Positions 1 through 8,784 of a stretch of DNA of 64,000 nt are shown here, piece after piece. The notes beneath the pieces are model-generated. The model did no database searches. It was given only the letters and a program-made list of their open reading frames with translations, and was not told where the DNA came from. The stretch spans positions 1 through 64,000 of the forward strand of contig NZUK01000015.1 in NCBI GenBank assembly GCA_002701365.1, in the 5' to 3' direction. The first letter of the stretch is position 1. Every line of letters starts with the position of its first letter. Origin of the DNA: Flavobacteriales bacterium. GTDB taxonomy: Bacteria > Bacteroidota > Bacteroidia > Flavobacteriales > TMED113. The position numbers and the translations under genes are program-made.

Positions 1-84
<84 letters not shown>

Positions 85-171
85 CTAGAGAAAGACGACC
101 TGACTATAGCATCAATCCTTTGCGTTTGCTTGCTGTCATTTTTTTTTAACCCTTAATAGTATCTCTAAAAG

Positions 172-245
172 AGTCTCGTAGCTCAGCCGGTTAGAGCGCT
201 ACACTGATAATGTAGAGGTCGGCAGTTCGAGTCTGCCCGAGACTA
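172..245 (+). tRNA. tRNA-Ile (anticodon GAT)
   Basis: A full cloverleaf is visible: acceptor arms AGTCTCG/CGAGACT, D arm GCTC...GAGC, anticodon arm CTACA-CTGATAA-TGTAG with anticodon GAT, and T arm GGCAG-TTCGAGT-CTGCC. The discriminator base is A and CCA is not encoded. It lies 87 bases after the 16S end, the usual place of tRNA-Ile in a bacterial 16S-23S spacer. Confidence 0.97.
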
Positions 246-267
246 CTATATTCCATTTTGGAAAAAA

Positions 268-341
268 GGGGGATTAGCTCAGCTGGCTAGAGCGCCTGCC
301 TTGCACGCAGGAGGTCGTCGGTTCGACTCCGACATTCTCCA
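268..341 (+). tRNA. tRNA-Ala (anticodon TGC)
   Basis: The cloverleaf has acceptor arms GGGGGAT/ATTCTCC (with two G-U pairs), anticodon arm CCTGC-CTTGCAC-GCAGG with anticodon TGC, and T arm GTCGG-TTCGACT-CCGAC. The discriminator base is A and CCA is not encoded. It follows tRNA-Ile by 22 bases, the classic spacer pair. A 23S gene would normally come next, but a terminator follows instead. Confidence 0.97.
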
Positions 342-350
342 CATAGAAAA

Positions 351-378
351 AGCAGGTTATTATACCTGCTTTTTTTTT
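351..378 (+). terminator. Intrinsic terminator closing the 16S-tRNA transcript
   Basis: A perfect 7-bp stem AGCAGGT/ACCTGCT with a six-base loop is followed directly by eight T residues. It begins nine bases after tRNA-Ala and stops the rRNA transcript before any 23S gene. This is the clearest intrinsic terminator in the window. Confidence 0.9.
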
Positions 379-398
379 AAATTTAAAACTTAAATATT

Positions 399-2522
399 AT
401 GAAAAAATTATTTTTATTATTTATTGTATTTCTAATTTTTAGTCAATCTAGGTCACAACAAGAATTAACTCTTAAAAAATCTGTGTTAGAACAGTGGAGA
501 TCTTTGAGTCCTGAGAGATTATCTAATTTGAATTGGAATAATGAAAAAGATTTTTTTAGTTATCATTTTTCAGATACATCTATCTATATATGTGATTACA
601 ATTTTAATGTTATAGATACAATTTTTTTAAATCAAATTAACACATCATTTGATGGAGAAGCAAAAATAAAAAAGTTTCCTAATATCACTTGGATAAATTC
701 TCATACGTTTCGCTTTAAACACAATAATAATTATTATCTATATAATATAAAAAGAGGTAATAATTCTAGTCTTTTATTTAGTCTTGATAAAAAGGCTTTG
801 AACATAGATTTTAATGCTCAAAATAATTACTGTGCTTACACTAACAAGAATAACTTATATGTTGTTAATAATAATAATCAACATATTCAAATAACAAATG
901 AAGACAATGAAAATATTGTTTTTGGACAAGCTGTACATAGATATGAGTTTGGGATTAGTAAGGGAACTTTTTGGTCCAATGATGGAAAAAAACTCGCTTT
1001 TTATCAGAAGGATGAGACAATGGTTACAGACTATCCTCTGATGAATATTTCATCTCGAGTGGGGCACGCAGACATTATTAAATATCCAATGGCGGGCATG
1101 TCTAGTCATCATGTTACATTAGGGATTTACAATAGCGAAAATAGTGAGATAATATATTTGCAAACTGGAGAACCCAAGGAACAATATTTGACAAACATTG
1201 CGTGGGGGCCTAATGATAAGTATATCTACATTGCTGTATTAAATAGAGATCAAAATCATTTAAAATTAAATCAATATAGTGTTACAGATGGATCTTTTAT
1301 AAAAACATTATTTGAAGAAAAAAGTGATAAATATGTAGAGCCATTAGATCCCATGAAATTTATTGACAACAATAAGTTTGTATGGTTAAGTGAAAGGGAT
1401 GGTTATTATACTTTTTATTTATATAATACAAAAGGCAAAATGATTAAGCGATTATTAAATAAAGACTATGTTGTCAAAGACTATTATGGTCATGATGATG
1501 ACAATATTTATTTTTCTACTTATACAAAAGATGGACTGGGTGTTGATTTATGGTTGGTTTCTATTAAAAAGAAATATAGAAAAAAAATTGTTGCAGATTC
1601 AAATTATCATAGCTTCAAGATAAGTCCTACAAAATCATATTTCATCGATGATTTTTCTAACACTAATCTTCCTAGGAAAACAAGGATTTTGAATAATAAA
1701 GGAAATGAAGTTGTAACGATACTTAAAGCAAGTAATCCATTAGAAGATTATAATATTGGCGAATTAAATCTCTTGAAAATAAAAAATGAAAATAATATTG
1801 ATTTAAATGCTCGATTAATTAAGCCATATGATTTTGATCCCTCTAAAAAATACCCTGTGTTGATTTACGTATATAATGGTCCTCACGTTCAATTAATTAA
1901 TAATAGATGGCTAGGGGGTGCACGACTATGGATGTACTATCTTGCCAATCAAGGTTATATAGTTTTCTCCTTAGATGGTAGAGGTTCTGATAATCGTGGT
2001 CGTGATTTTGAACAAGTAATTTTTAGAGAACTTGGAAAATTTGAAATGCTTGATCAAATAACAGGATACAATTATTTAATAGATCAAGATTTTGTTGATT
2101 CATCTAGAATTGCGATTCATGGTTGGAGTTATGGAGGCTATATGACCACTAATTTATTATTAAATTATCCTAAATATTTTACATGCGGTGTTGCAGGGGG
2201 ACCTGTAACTAATTGGTCTTCGTATGAGATTATGTATACTGAGCGATATATGGATCATCCAGAAAACAATAAGGAAGGATATATGAATACAAATTTAATG
2301 AATAAACTAGACTCTTTAGATTCACCGTTGTTAATGATTCATGGTTTAATTGATGATGTGGTATTGCCAAAGCACTCTTTAGATTTTATAAAATCAGCTG
2401 TTGATAAGCACATACAAATGGATTATTTTATTTATCCAGGCCACCCTCACAATGTTCGTGGTAAGGACAGGCTCCATCTAATTGAAAAAATAATTAACTA
2501 TATTAGAGTAAACAACAATTAA
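399..2522 (+). CDS. S9 family exopeptidase, DPP IV-like (divergent paralogue)
   Basis: Exported serine exopeptidase of the dipeptidyl-peptidase IV type, expected to trim short peptides from N termini in the periplasm. A signal peptide (MKKLFLLFIVFLIFSQSRSQ) precedes a beta-propeller domain and a C-terminal alpha/beta hydrolase. The catalytic triad is readable: Ser577 in GWSYGGY, Asp652 in HGLIDDVV and His684 in GHPHNV. The propeller Glu-Glu pair that holds the substrate amino group in classic DPP IV is not intact: the matching region reads VHRYEFGI. Cleavage preference may therefore differ from the paralogue at 20285-22438. The 707-residue length is normal. Only 20 bases separate the rRNA terminator T-tract from the ATG, and the next gene starts immediately after the stop. 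Confidence 0.9.
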   Translation: MKKLFLLFIVFLIFSQSRSQQELTLKKSVLEQWRSLSPERLSNLNWNNEKDFFSYHFSDTSIYICDYNFNVIDTIFLNQINTSFDGEAKIKKFPNITWINSHTFRFKHNNNYYLYNIKRGNNSSLLFSLDKKALNIDFNAQNNYCAYTNKNNLYVVNNNNQHIQITNEDNENIVFGQAVHRYEFGISKGTFWSNDGKKLAFYQKDETMVTDYPLMNISSRVGHADIIKYPMAGMSSHHVTLGIYNSENSEIIYLQTGEPKEQYLTNIAWGPNDKYIYIAVLNRDQNHLKLNQYSVTDGSFIKTLFEEKSDKYVEPLDPMKFIDNNKFVWLSERDGYYTFYLYNTKGKMIKRLLNKDYVVKDYYGHDDDNIYFSTYTKDGLGVDLWLVSIKKKYRKKIVADSNYHSFKISPTKSYFIDDFSNTNLPRKTRILNNKGNEVVTILKASNPLEDYNIGELNLLKIKNENNIDLNARLIKPYDFDPSKKYPVLIYVYNGPHVQLINNRWLGGARLWMYYLANQGYIVFSLDGRGSDNRGRDFEQVIFRELGKFEMLDQITGYNYLIDQDFVDSSRIAIHGWSYGGYMTTNLLLNYPKYFTCGVAGGPVTNWSSYEIMYTERYMDHPENNKEGYMNTNLMNKLDSLDSPLLMIHGLIDDVVLPKHSLDFIKSAVDKHIQMDYFIYPGHPHNVRGKDRLHLIEKIINYIRVNNN

Positions 2523-2897
2523 TTGATACGTATATATTTTTTATTTCTTTTTCTCTTTTTCGTTTCCTGTTCTGTTGATAATGAAGAAGATTACTTTGCT
2601 TTAAACTGTGTTACAGAGGATATTTATTATATCTCAGTTGATCTATCTAGATCAGTGTCTAATATTATAAGTAATAAATGCTTAAACTGTCATGCTATTG
2701 ACAACATGGAGTTAAGTGGGTCTTGGCTACCTTTGGAAACACATGAGCAGTTAATAACAATTGATTTTGATGAACATGTCTTAAATTCTAATGCATCTAT
2801 GCCACCTGCAGGATCTCCGCAATTAACTGATTGTGAAATGGCTCAAATAAGCAGTTGGGTAAATAATAATTTTCCATATAATGAAAGCGGCAGGTAG
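2523..2897 (+). CDS. Small c-type cytochrome lipoprotein
   Basis: A 124-residue lipoprotein. The signal peptide ends in a lipobox with Cys16 (FVSC), followed by one heme c site C53-L-N-C-H57 and a later MPP segment that could supply the Met ligand. It is probably an electron carrier anchored in an outer or inner membrane leaflet. The start is TTG directly after the TAA of the peptidase gene; no in-frame ATG lies before the heme site, so TTG is the only sensible start and translation is probably coupled. It overlaps the next gene by 17 bases. The heme site is certain; partners are inferred from the neighbouring DUF5777 and YceI genes. Confidence 0.82.
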   Translation: MIRIYFLFLFLFFVSCSVDNEEDYFALNCVTEDIYYISVDLSRSVSNIISNKCLNCHAIDNMELSGSWLPLETHEQLITIDFDEHVLNSNASMPPAGSPQLTDCEMAQISSWVNNNFPYNESGR

Positions 2898-3780
2898 GTT
2901 TTTATGTTTTTTAATTTTTTTAATATCATCTTTTGTTTCATCTCAAGATGATTTAGAATCATTATTAAACCCTACACCTACAACTACACCTATAAGTAAT
3001 ACTTTTAAATCTACAAGAATTATCAATAATCATTCAGTAGAACTATTTGGTAAAAATCAACTTGACCTTCGAATTGCTCATCGTTTCGGGTTATTAAATA
3101 GTGGATTATATGAAATGTTTGGCTTAGATCAAGCAAAGATTAGAATAGGTTTAGAATACGGTGTTTTAGAAAAATTAATGTTAGGATTTGGTAGAAGTAC
3201 TTATAATAAAACAATTGATGGTTATGCTAAGTATTTACTGGTAGGTCAAAAAAAAGGAAGTAATAGTATTCCACTCACTGTTGTAGCTTTTTCAAATATT
3301 GCTATTAATACATTAGAAAAGGATGTAAACAACTCCTTAGATGAGAATGGAAATCAGGTTTCATATCCTTTTTTAGGCAGACTTTCTTTTTGTCAACAAA
3401 TACTTATTGCATCTAAAGTTAATCGCAAGTTCTCAATTCAATTTATTCCCACTTGGGTGCACTGGAATATGGTTGAAGTTAACGAACAAAAAAATCAAAC
3501 CTTCATTTTAGGCTCGGCATTTAGATACTTGTTGAGTAGAAGTGTTTCATTGAATGCTGAGTATTTTCATAGAATAAATCCTTCTTCTTATGATAAAGAA
3601 AATTTTTACGATTCTTTTTCAGTTGGCTTAGATATTGAAACTGGTGGACATGTTTTTCAATTACATATTACTAACTCTTTACCAATGCACGAGTCAGGAT
3701 TTTTAACAAGAACTAGTGGTAATTGGCTAGATGGAGGAATTCATTTTGGATTTAACATTAGTAGAGAATTTAATTTATAA
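2881..3780 (+). CDS. DUF5777-type outer-membrane beta-barrel protein
   Basis: A 299-residue protein with an N-terminal signal peptide ending near SSFVSSQ. The remainder alternates polar and hydrophobic residues with many aromatic ends (for example LRIAHRFGLLNSG and IRIGLEYGVLEKLMLGFGRS), the look of a small outer-membrane barrel. I recognise it as the DUF5777 family, whose function is unknown. It overlaps the 3' end of the cytochrome gene and is followed after four bases by a YceI gene. From memory these three families often sit together in Bacteroidota, suggesting a shared envelope redox or lipid-quinone role; that role is inference. Confidence 0.75.
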   Translation: MKAAGRFLCFLIFLISSFVSSQDDLESLLNPTPTTTPISNTFKSTRIINNHSVELFGKNQLDLRIAHRFGLLNSGLYEMFGLDQAKIRIGLEYGVLEKLMLGFGRSTYNKTIDGYAKYLLVGQKKGSNSIPLTVVAFSNIAINTLEKDVNNSLDENGNQVSYPFLGRLSFCQQILIASKVNRKFSIQFIPTWVHWNMVEVNEQKNQTFILGSAFRYLLSRSVSLNAEYFHRINPSSYDKENFYDSFSVGLDIETGGHVFQLHITNSLPMHESGFLTRTSGNWLDGGIHFGFNISREFNL

Positions 3781-3784
3781 TTAT

Positions 3785-4315
3785 ATGAGATTAATTCTGT
3801 TATTATTATTACCGTGTTTTTGTTTTTCACAAAAATATTTTATTGAAGACTCAAAAGTTTCATTTTATTCTTGGGCGCCTCTTGAAGATATTTCTGCAAT
3901 ATCAAATAAATTAGAAGGTGTAGTAGATTTTGATTCTGGAGATTTTTTCTTTAGAATACCTATCAGTACATTTATTTTTCCATCATCATTAATGCAAAAG
4001 CACTTTAATGAAAAATACATGGAGTCAGATATTTATAGCATGTCATCCTTTAAAGGCAATTTTAATGAAAAGATTTTATTATCTAAGAATCAAGAAATTA
4101 ATATTTCTGCTGAAGGGATATTAAATATCCATGGTATTGATCAAGATGTTGTTATTGAAACAAATTTAAAGGTGTCAAATAGCAAAGTTTTATTTGATTC
4201 AAAATTTGATATATTTTTGAAAGATTATAAGATTAAGGTCCCTAAGATTGTAAGAATGAATATTGCAGACACTATTTCAGTTAACGTGTCAGGTAACCTA
4301 ATAATTAATAAATAG
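3785..4315 (+). CDS. YceI family periplasmic protein
   Basis: A secreted lipocalin-like YceI protein of 176 residues. Members bind polyisoprenoid or quinone-like lipids in a beta-barrel in the periplasm. Family signs are the segment KLEGVVDFDSGDFFFRIPIS, the MQKHFNEKYM stretch (compare HFnekymEt) and the SAEGILNIHGID region. The ORF track begins upstream at 3731 inside the previous gene; the ATG at 3785 is preferred because it opens directly into a signal peptide (MRLILLLLLPCFCFSQ). It closes the cytochrome/DUF5777/YceI group and is followed by a weak AT-rich hairpin. Confidence 0.85.
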   Translation: MRLILLLLLPCFCFSQKYFIEDSKVSFYSWAPLEDISAISNKLEGVVDFDSGDFFFRIPISTFIFPSSLMQKHFNEKYMESDIYSMSSFKGNFNEKILLSKNQEINISAEGILNIHGIDQDVVIETNLKVSNSKVLFDSKFDIFLKDYKIKVPKIVRMNIADTISVNVSGNLIINK

Positions 4316-4326
4316 CTTGTTTAAGC

Positions 4327-4354
4327 TTAGTATTAAAAATTTATACTAATTTTT
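4327..4354. terminator. Possible bidirectional terminator
   Basis: An AT-rich stem TTAGTAT/ATACTAA with a nine-base loop is followed by TTTTT, lying between the 3' ends of the YceI gene (+) and the subtilisin gene (-). It overlaps the last codons of the subtilisin gene. The stem has only two G-C pairs, so it would be weak. Confidence 0.4.
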
Positions 4355-6943
4355 AATTATTTGTAAAGTCTTACTTTCTGTATGTGTTTCAATATCTATA
4401 AAGTATATGCCGGGTTTGTAATCACTTAAGTCAATTATATACTGGTTAATATGCGTATCTAAATTATCAGGTTTCATAATAAGTTGACCAATATTATTAG
4501 AGATTTGAATATTTTTGATATAACAATTATTTAATGATAATTCAAAAAGACCATTAGATGGATTAGGGTAAACTGAAATTTCTAATTTATCTTCATTAAT
4601 AAAAGAGATATTATTAGAGTCATAAATATTAATGTCATCAATAAATATATTGTTGCCTCTTAAATTAGTTGTTACAAATTTCAACATTATGTTTTCATTT
4701 GCATAATTTGATAGATCGATTATATGTTCTAACCATTGATTATCTTCCAAAGGAATAAAATTTGAAGTTATTTCACTATATGTGCTTAGTTCTTCACCTC
4801 CTTTGTCGAATATTTTTTCAGTATAATTTAATCCACAATCAGTAGATAAAAATATTTGTAATGTATCTTGTTTAGATGAATTGTTAAATTTTTGATAGGC
4901 TACTTTAAAAGACAATCTAATTGAATCTGTATTTAGAGATATATTAGGCCCTATTAACTCATCTTTTTGTTCAGCCCTTGGGTTATAGCCGTATAAATTC
5001 ATGTATGCTGCTATATTACTATCGTTTATTCCCCCTGTTGATATTGTGTCCCATGTACGACTATAATCATCATTATTGATATGCCACATATTATATGAAA
5101 TACCACTTTGAAAGTCTTCGGTATATGGAAGTTCTAGAGTCGGTTTATACTTAAATCGCACCATTTTTCTATTATTGTGATAATCATATTCAAATAATGG
5201 ATTTATGGTGTTAATTCGAAAACTATATTCTTTGTCTCCATAATTATTATTGTCAATATTAGGTATTTGAACGGATGTAGTGTCGTATGGCTCTAAATTG
5301 ATTTCAAAAAGTAAGTTAGTTTCTTCTGTTTCATTTAAGTTGTCATAATAAATTATTTCTATTGCATTGATTATAGAGTCAGTATTATTGACAATAGAAA
5401 TACTTGGGGAAAATGATTCATTACAACTTATTTGATTTGGAGTGTTATTGACTTCTAAAATTAAAATATCTTGATTTTCTGTATCAGGGTTAATTGGTGT
5501 GTATGAATTTGATAAATATGTAAAAGCAGCAAATGCGTCGATGATGCCCATTCCGAATGTATTGTCTTCGCCTTCCTCTCCTAAGTCACTTGCAGTATTA
5601 TAAAGTGCAAGTAGTATTTCTTGACCAGTTAAAAAAGGAAATGCTTCTTTTAAAAGTAAGACGGCTCCGGAAACATGAGGAGATGCCATCGATGTTCCAG
5701 AAATTGAATTATAGCTATCGGTTCCCCAAGCTGATCTTACATTTTGACCAGGAGCTACTACTTCAGGATAAATTGCTAGTGAGCCTTCACCCGGACATTG
5801 TGTAGGTCCTCTGCAAGAAAATGTGCTAATAGGATATTGGGCATCGTTAGCATTAATACTACCTACACAAAAAGTGTTTACTAGATTCGAATTAATTCTT
5901 TGAGGAGATCTGACTCCATCATTGTCTGGGCCATTATTGCCGGCTGAAAAAATATTAGCTATTCCGGCAGATTCAATTACATTCATAAGTTCTACAGCGT
6001 ATCCTGAGCATTGGAATGTATCCATTTCATTATACCATCTCCATGAATTATTAATAACATCGGGAACATCGAATGAAGTAGTAAGATCTCCGTCGGGATT
6101 TAGTGCCCATTCAAAAGATGTAATCATTTCTGCGATGGGAGGTAAAGTTTCTACAGTCGAAGTGACAAAGTCATTAGCAATCCAATAAGCTTCAAATGCG
6201 ATTCCAATTGTATCGTTTGTTTCAGAAACTAGGCCTGCCATTGTGCCAAGTGTATGCGTTCCGTGATCACTGATATGACCATTTGGTGTATCGCTAAAGT
6301 AACCATCCCAGCATTGTGCCATTGGGTAGTGATTTGCAAAAAATCTATTTACAAAAGCTGGATGCGTAGGCCAAACACCTGTGTCATAATTGAATACAAG
6401 CACACCTTTTCCTGTATAGCCTAATTCCCACAAAGGACGGACATTAATAGCTTCAATGCCAGGTTCAGTTCCTTGTGATGTTATCTGATTTTGGTTATTA
6501 CCAAGGTCAATATATTCTATAATATCAGATTGGGTTTTTTGTAGATTAATGGACTGAATGTTGTTTAGCTTTGACAATTCATTTATCAATTTAACATTAG
6601 CTTCAATAAATATTGCATTAATTATCCAGGTAGAATACAGGTTTTGATAATGACCTTTTTTTGATTTAATGAATTCAATAATTGGTGTTTGTTTTTCTTT
6701 AGCAACTTGTTGCATTTTATTACAAATTATTGAGCTACGTTCCTTAATGGGGGTATTATTTTTATAAAATGCATTTTTTAAATCAAGAATATTAAATTCA
6801 TCCTTAAGTTCGATAATAATAGGTAAATAATTATCCTCTCCTAAGTTTGATATTTTATCTAACAAACTGCTTGAGATCACAACTTGTGATAGCATTATAT
6901 AAGGAAATAGTATTAGTTTTGTTAATAATAATAATTTTTTCAT
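4346..6943 (-). CDS. Secreted subtilisin-like S8 protease with T9SS sorting domain
   Basis: Extracellular or cell-surface serine protease of 865 residues. It carries a signal peptide, an N-terminal inhibitor-like propeptide region, then the S8 catalytic domain with Asp187 (NYDTGVW), His227 (DHGTHT) and Ser418 (GTSMASPH). A MAM/jelly-roll-like middle region follows (LPYTEDFQSG ... IFIDDINIYDSN). The last about 80 residues form a type A T9SS sorting domain starting VYPNPSNG and ending with GIYFIDIETHTESKTLQIIKN, so export through the type IX system is expected. Its start codon lies only 11 bases from the divergent MbnP-like gene. Confidence 0.9.
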   Translation of the reverse strand: MKKLLLLTKLILFPYIMLSQVVISSSLLDKISNLGEDNYLPIIIELKDEFNILDLKNAFYKNNTPIKERSSIICNKMQQVAKEKQTPIIEFIKSKKGHYQNLYSTWIINAIFIEANVKLINELSKLNNIQSINLQKTQSDIIEYIDLGNNQNQITSQGTEPGIEAINVRPLWELGYTGKGVLVFNYDTGVWPTHPAFVNRFFANHYPMAQCWDGYFSDTPNGHISDHGTHTLGTMAGLVSETNDTIGIAFEAYWIANDFVTSTVETLPPIAEMITSFEWALNPDGDLTTSFDVPDVINNSWRWYNEMDTFQCSGYAVELMNVIESAGIANIFSAGNNGPDNDGVRSPQRINSNLVNTFCVGSINANDAQYPISTFSCRGPTQCPGEGSLAIYPEVVAPGQNVRSAWGTDSYNSISGTSMASPHVSGAVLLLKEAFPFLTGQEILLALYNTASDLGEEGEDNTFGMGIIDAFAAFTYLSNSYTPINPDTENQDILILEVNNTPNQISCNESFSPSISIVNNTDSIINAIEIIYYDNLNETEETNLLFEINLEPYDTTSVQIPNIDNNNYGDKEYSFRINTINPLFEYDYHNNRKMVRFKYKPTLELPYTEDFQSGISYNMWHINNDDYSRTWDTISTGGINDSNIAAYMNLYGYNPRAEQKDELIGPNISLNTDSIRLSFKVAYQKFNNSSKQDTLQIFLSTDCGLNYTEKIFDKGGEELSTYSEITSNFIPLEDNQWLEHIIDLSNYANENIMLKFVTTNLRGNNIFIDDINIYDSNNISFINEDKLEISVYPNPSNGLFELSLNNCYIKNIQISNNIGQLIMKPDNLDTHINQYIIDLSDYKPGIYFIDIETHTESKTLQIIKN

Positions 6944-6954
6944 AATCTTAATAT

Positions 6955-7716
6955 ATGACTTTTATTACAAAAAATAATTCTATCAGATTGCTATTCATGT
7001 TTATACTTTCATTTTGTATATATAGTTGTGATCCAGATGAAGAATCTTTCTCATTAACAATTGATTTTAAACACTTAGTAGATGATGTGGAAGTTGTATA
7101 TGGAAATGATAATTTAATTTATAATAATTCATCTAACATATATAGCGTTAGAAGATTGCTATATGTGTTAAGTGATATCACTTTATACTTTCCTGATAAT
7201 ACATTTTTAGAAATCGATGATTTTATTTTTATTAATAGTGATGACTCTGCAACACTTAGACATACTTTATATGATTTGCCACAACAATGCTCAGGTATCA
7301 GATTTCGCTTAGGTTTTAGTAGTGATGATAATATAGATAATGCATATATAAATAGTCCATATAACTTTCATTCTTTAATGTTATGGCCTAATTTGTTTGG
7401 AACTGATGGAGGAACATTTCAAGGTGGATATCATCACCTAAAGCTTGAAGGAAAGTTTTTAGTTAATTCGGATGAATCTTATTTTTATAATACACATACA
7501 GGACCGATAAACGGGTTTGATTACTCCATTTTATATCCAACTTTTTATTTTGATTCAACATCAAGTATATCTATTTATATGGATATTAATAAATGGTATA
7601 ATAATCCTTTTTATGATTTGACAAGTTTTGGAAATGGTATTATGGATAATTTAGATGCTCAAGAATTGTTATATCAAAATGGTTTGGATATTTTTAATGT
7701 ACAGCCAAATGCGTGA
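6955..7716 (+). CDS. MbnP-like lipoprotein (copper-protein family)
   Basis: A 253-residue protein with an N-terminal hydrophobic segment ending in a lipobox-like YSC (residue 25). The body resembles the MbnP family: the RRLLYVLSDITLYFPD segment, a LRHTLYDLPQ stretch, and LMLWPNLFGTDGG followed by GGYHHLKLEG. In methanotrophs MbnP binds copper after a tryptophan is oxidised to kynurenine by its partner MbnH; that chemistry is known for the family but not shown here. The Trp in MLWPN is a candidate target. The next gene is an MbnH-like di-heme protein overlapping by eight bases, which strongly supports the assignment. ATG at 6955 is the farthest start; a later Met (residue 15) is too close to the lipobox. 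Confidence 0.72.
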   Translation: MTFITKNNSIRLLFMFILSFCIYSCDPDEESFSLTIDFKHLVDDVEVVYGNDNLIYNNSSNIYSVRRLLYVLSDITLYFPDNTFLEIDDFIFINSDDSATLRHTLYDLPQQCSGIRFRLGFSSDDNIDNAYINSPYNFHSLMLWPNLFGTDGGTFQGGYHHLKLEGKFLVNSDESYFYNTHTGPINGFDYSILYPTFYFDSTSSISIYMDINKWYNNPFYDLTSFGNGIMDNLDAQELLYQNGLDIFNVQPNA

Positions 7717-8773
7717 TTATATAAGTTTTATTTTTTTTAGTTTGATTGTATTTATGATACTATCAGGTTGTTATAAATATAATCCTGTTTGTGAGTCTTG
7801 TGTTGAATATAATCCTACACCCATAAGTCTAATATATCCATTTGCCAGTTTTCCTGCACCGAATACACCACCGTGGAATCAGCTTACTGAAGAAGGTGTT
7901 AACTTGGGAAGACACTTGTTTTATGATCCAATTTTAAGTAGTGACAATACTGTCTCTTGTGCTTCGTGTCATAAACAAGAATATGCTTTTGGAGATAATA
8001 CTCAATATAGTTTTGGTATCAATCAATCTTTAGGAGAACGTAATGCTCCTACAATAATCAATATTGCATTTCACACTGCCTTTGATTGGGATGGGAAGTC
8101 AAGTTCGGTTGAAGATCAAGCTAGTAGACCAATTTTTAATGAAATAGAATTGCATAATAATAACTGGTCTGAAGTAATTAATAGGATTAAAATGTCAGAA
8201 CTATATTTAGATTTATTTTGTGCTGCTTTTGGCACCTCAGATATTGACTCCTCACATGTTTTAAAGGCAATTGCGCAATTCGAAAGAACACTTATTTCAG
8301 ATAATTCTAAATTTGATCAGTATTTAAGAGGAGAAGTTGTTTTAAGTCCCGAAGAAATAAGAGGTTTTAATATTTACAGCACTGAGAGAGGAGATTGTTT
8401 TCATTGTCATCCCATAGGATTGTTTACAAATAATATGTTTCATAATAATGGTATTGACTCCCAATTTGAAGACCTAGGAAGATACAATGTAACTAATAAT
8501 ATGTTAGATCAAGGAGCATTTAAATCACCTAGTTTAAGAAATATTGAATTTTCAGCTCCTTATATGCATGATGGAAGGTTTGAAACTTTAGAGCAGGTTA
8601 TTGATCATTATGATTTTGGAGGTTATGATTCACCTACTGTTGACCCTTTAATGAAATATATTGGTATAGGTTTGATGCTTACCGAACAGGAAAAAACGGA
8701 CTTAAAAGCATTTTTATTAACTTTATCTGATGAGTCATTTATAAATAATGCTGATTTTTCTAATCCTTTTTAA
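7709..8773 (+). CDS. Di-heme cytochrome c peroxidase/MauG family protein, MbnH-like
   Basis: A 354-residue lipoprotein (lipobox ILSGC, Cys21) with two heme c sites, CASCH at 84-88 and CFHCH at 230-234, in the two-domain layout of bacterial cytochrome c peroxidases and MauG. Family segments include LGRHLFYDPILSSDNTVSC and the C-terminal PYMHDGRFETLEQVIDHY. The ORF track starts at 7655, but ATG 7709 opens into the signal peptide and overlaps the MbnP-like stop by eight bases. Because it sits in an MbnP-MbnH arrangement, its likely role is oxidative modification of that partner rather than plain peroxide removal. That role is inferred from gene order. Confidence 0.83.
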   Translation: MRDYISFIFFSLIVFMILSGCYKYNPVCESCVEYNPTPISLIYPFASFPAPNTPPWNQLTEEGVNLGRHLFYDPILSSDNTVSCASCHKQEYAFGDNTQYSFGINQSLGERNAPTIINIAFHTAFDWDGKSSSVEDQASRPIFNEIELHNNNWSEVINRIKMSELYLDLFCAAFGTSDIDSSHVLKAIAQFERTLISDNSKFDQYLRGEVVLSPEEIRGFNIYSTERGDCFHCHPIGLFTNNMFHNNGIDSQFEDLGRYNVTNNMLDQGAFKSPSLRNIEFSAPYMHDGRFETLEQVIDHYDFGGYDSPTVDPLMKYIGIGLMLTEQEKTDLKAFLLTLSDESFINNADFSNPF

Positions 8774-8784
8774 ATTTAATTTAT

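Noticed and set aside
5557-6188. Plus-strand ORFs of 82 and 88 codons inside the subtilisin gene
   Set aside because: They are antisense shadows of conserved protease sequence and have no family resemblance.
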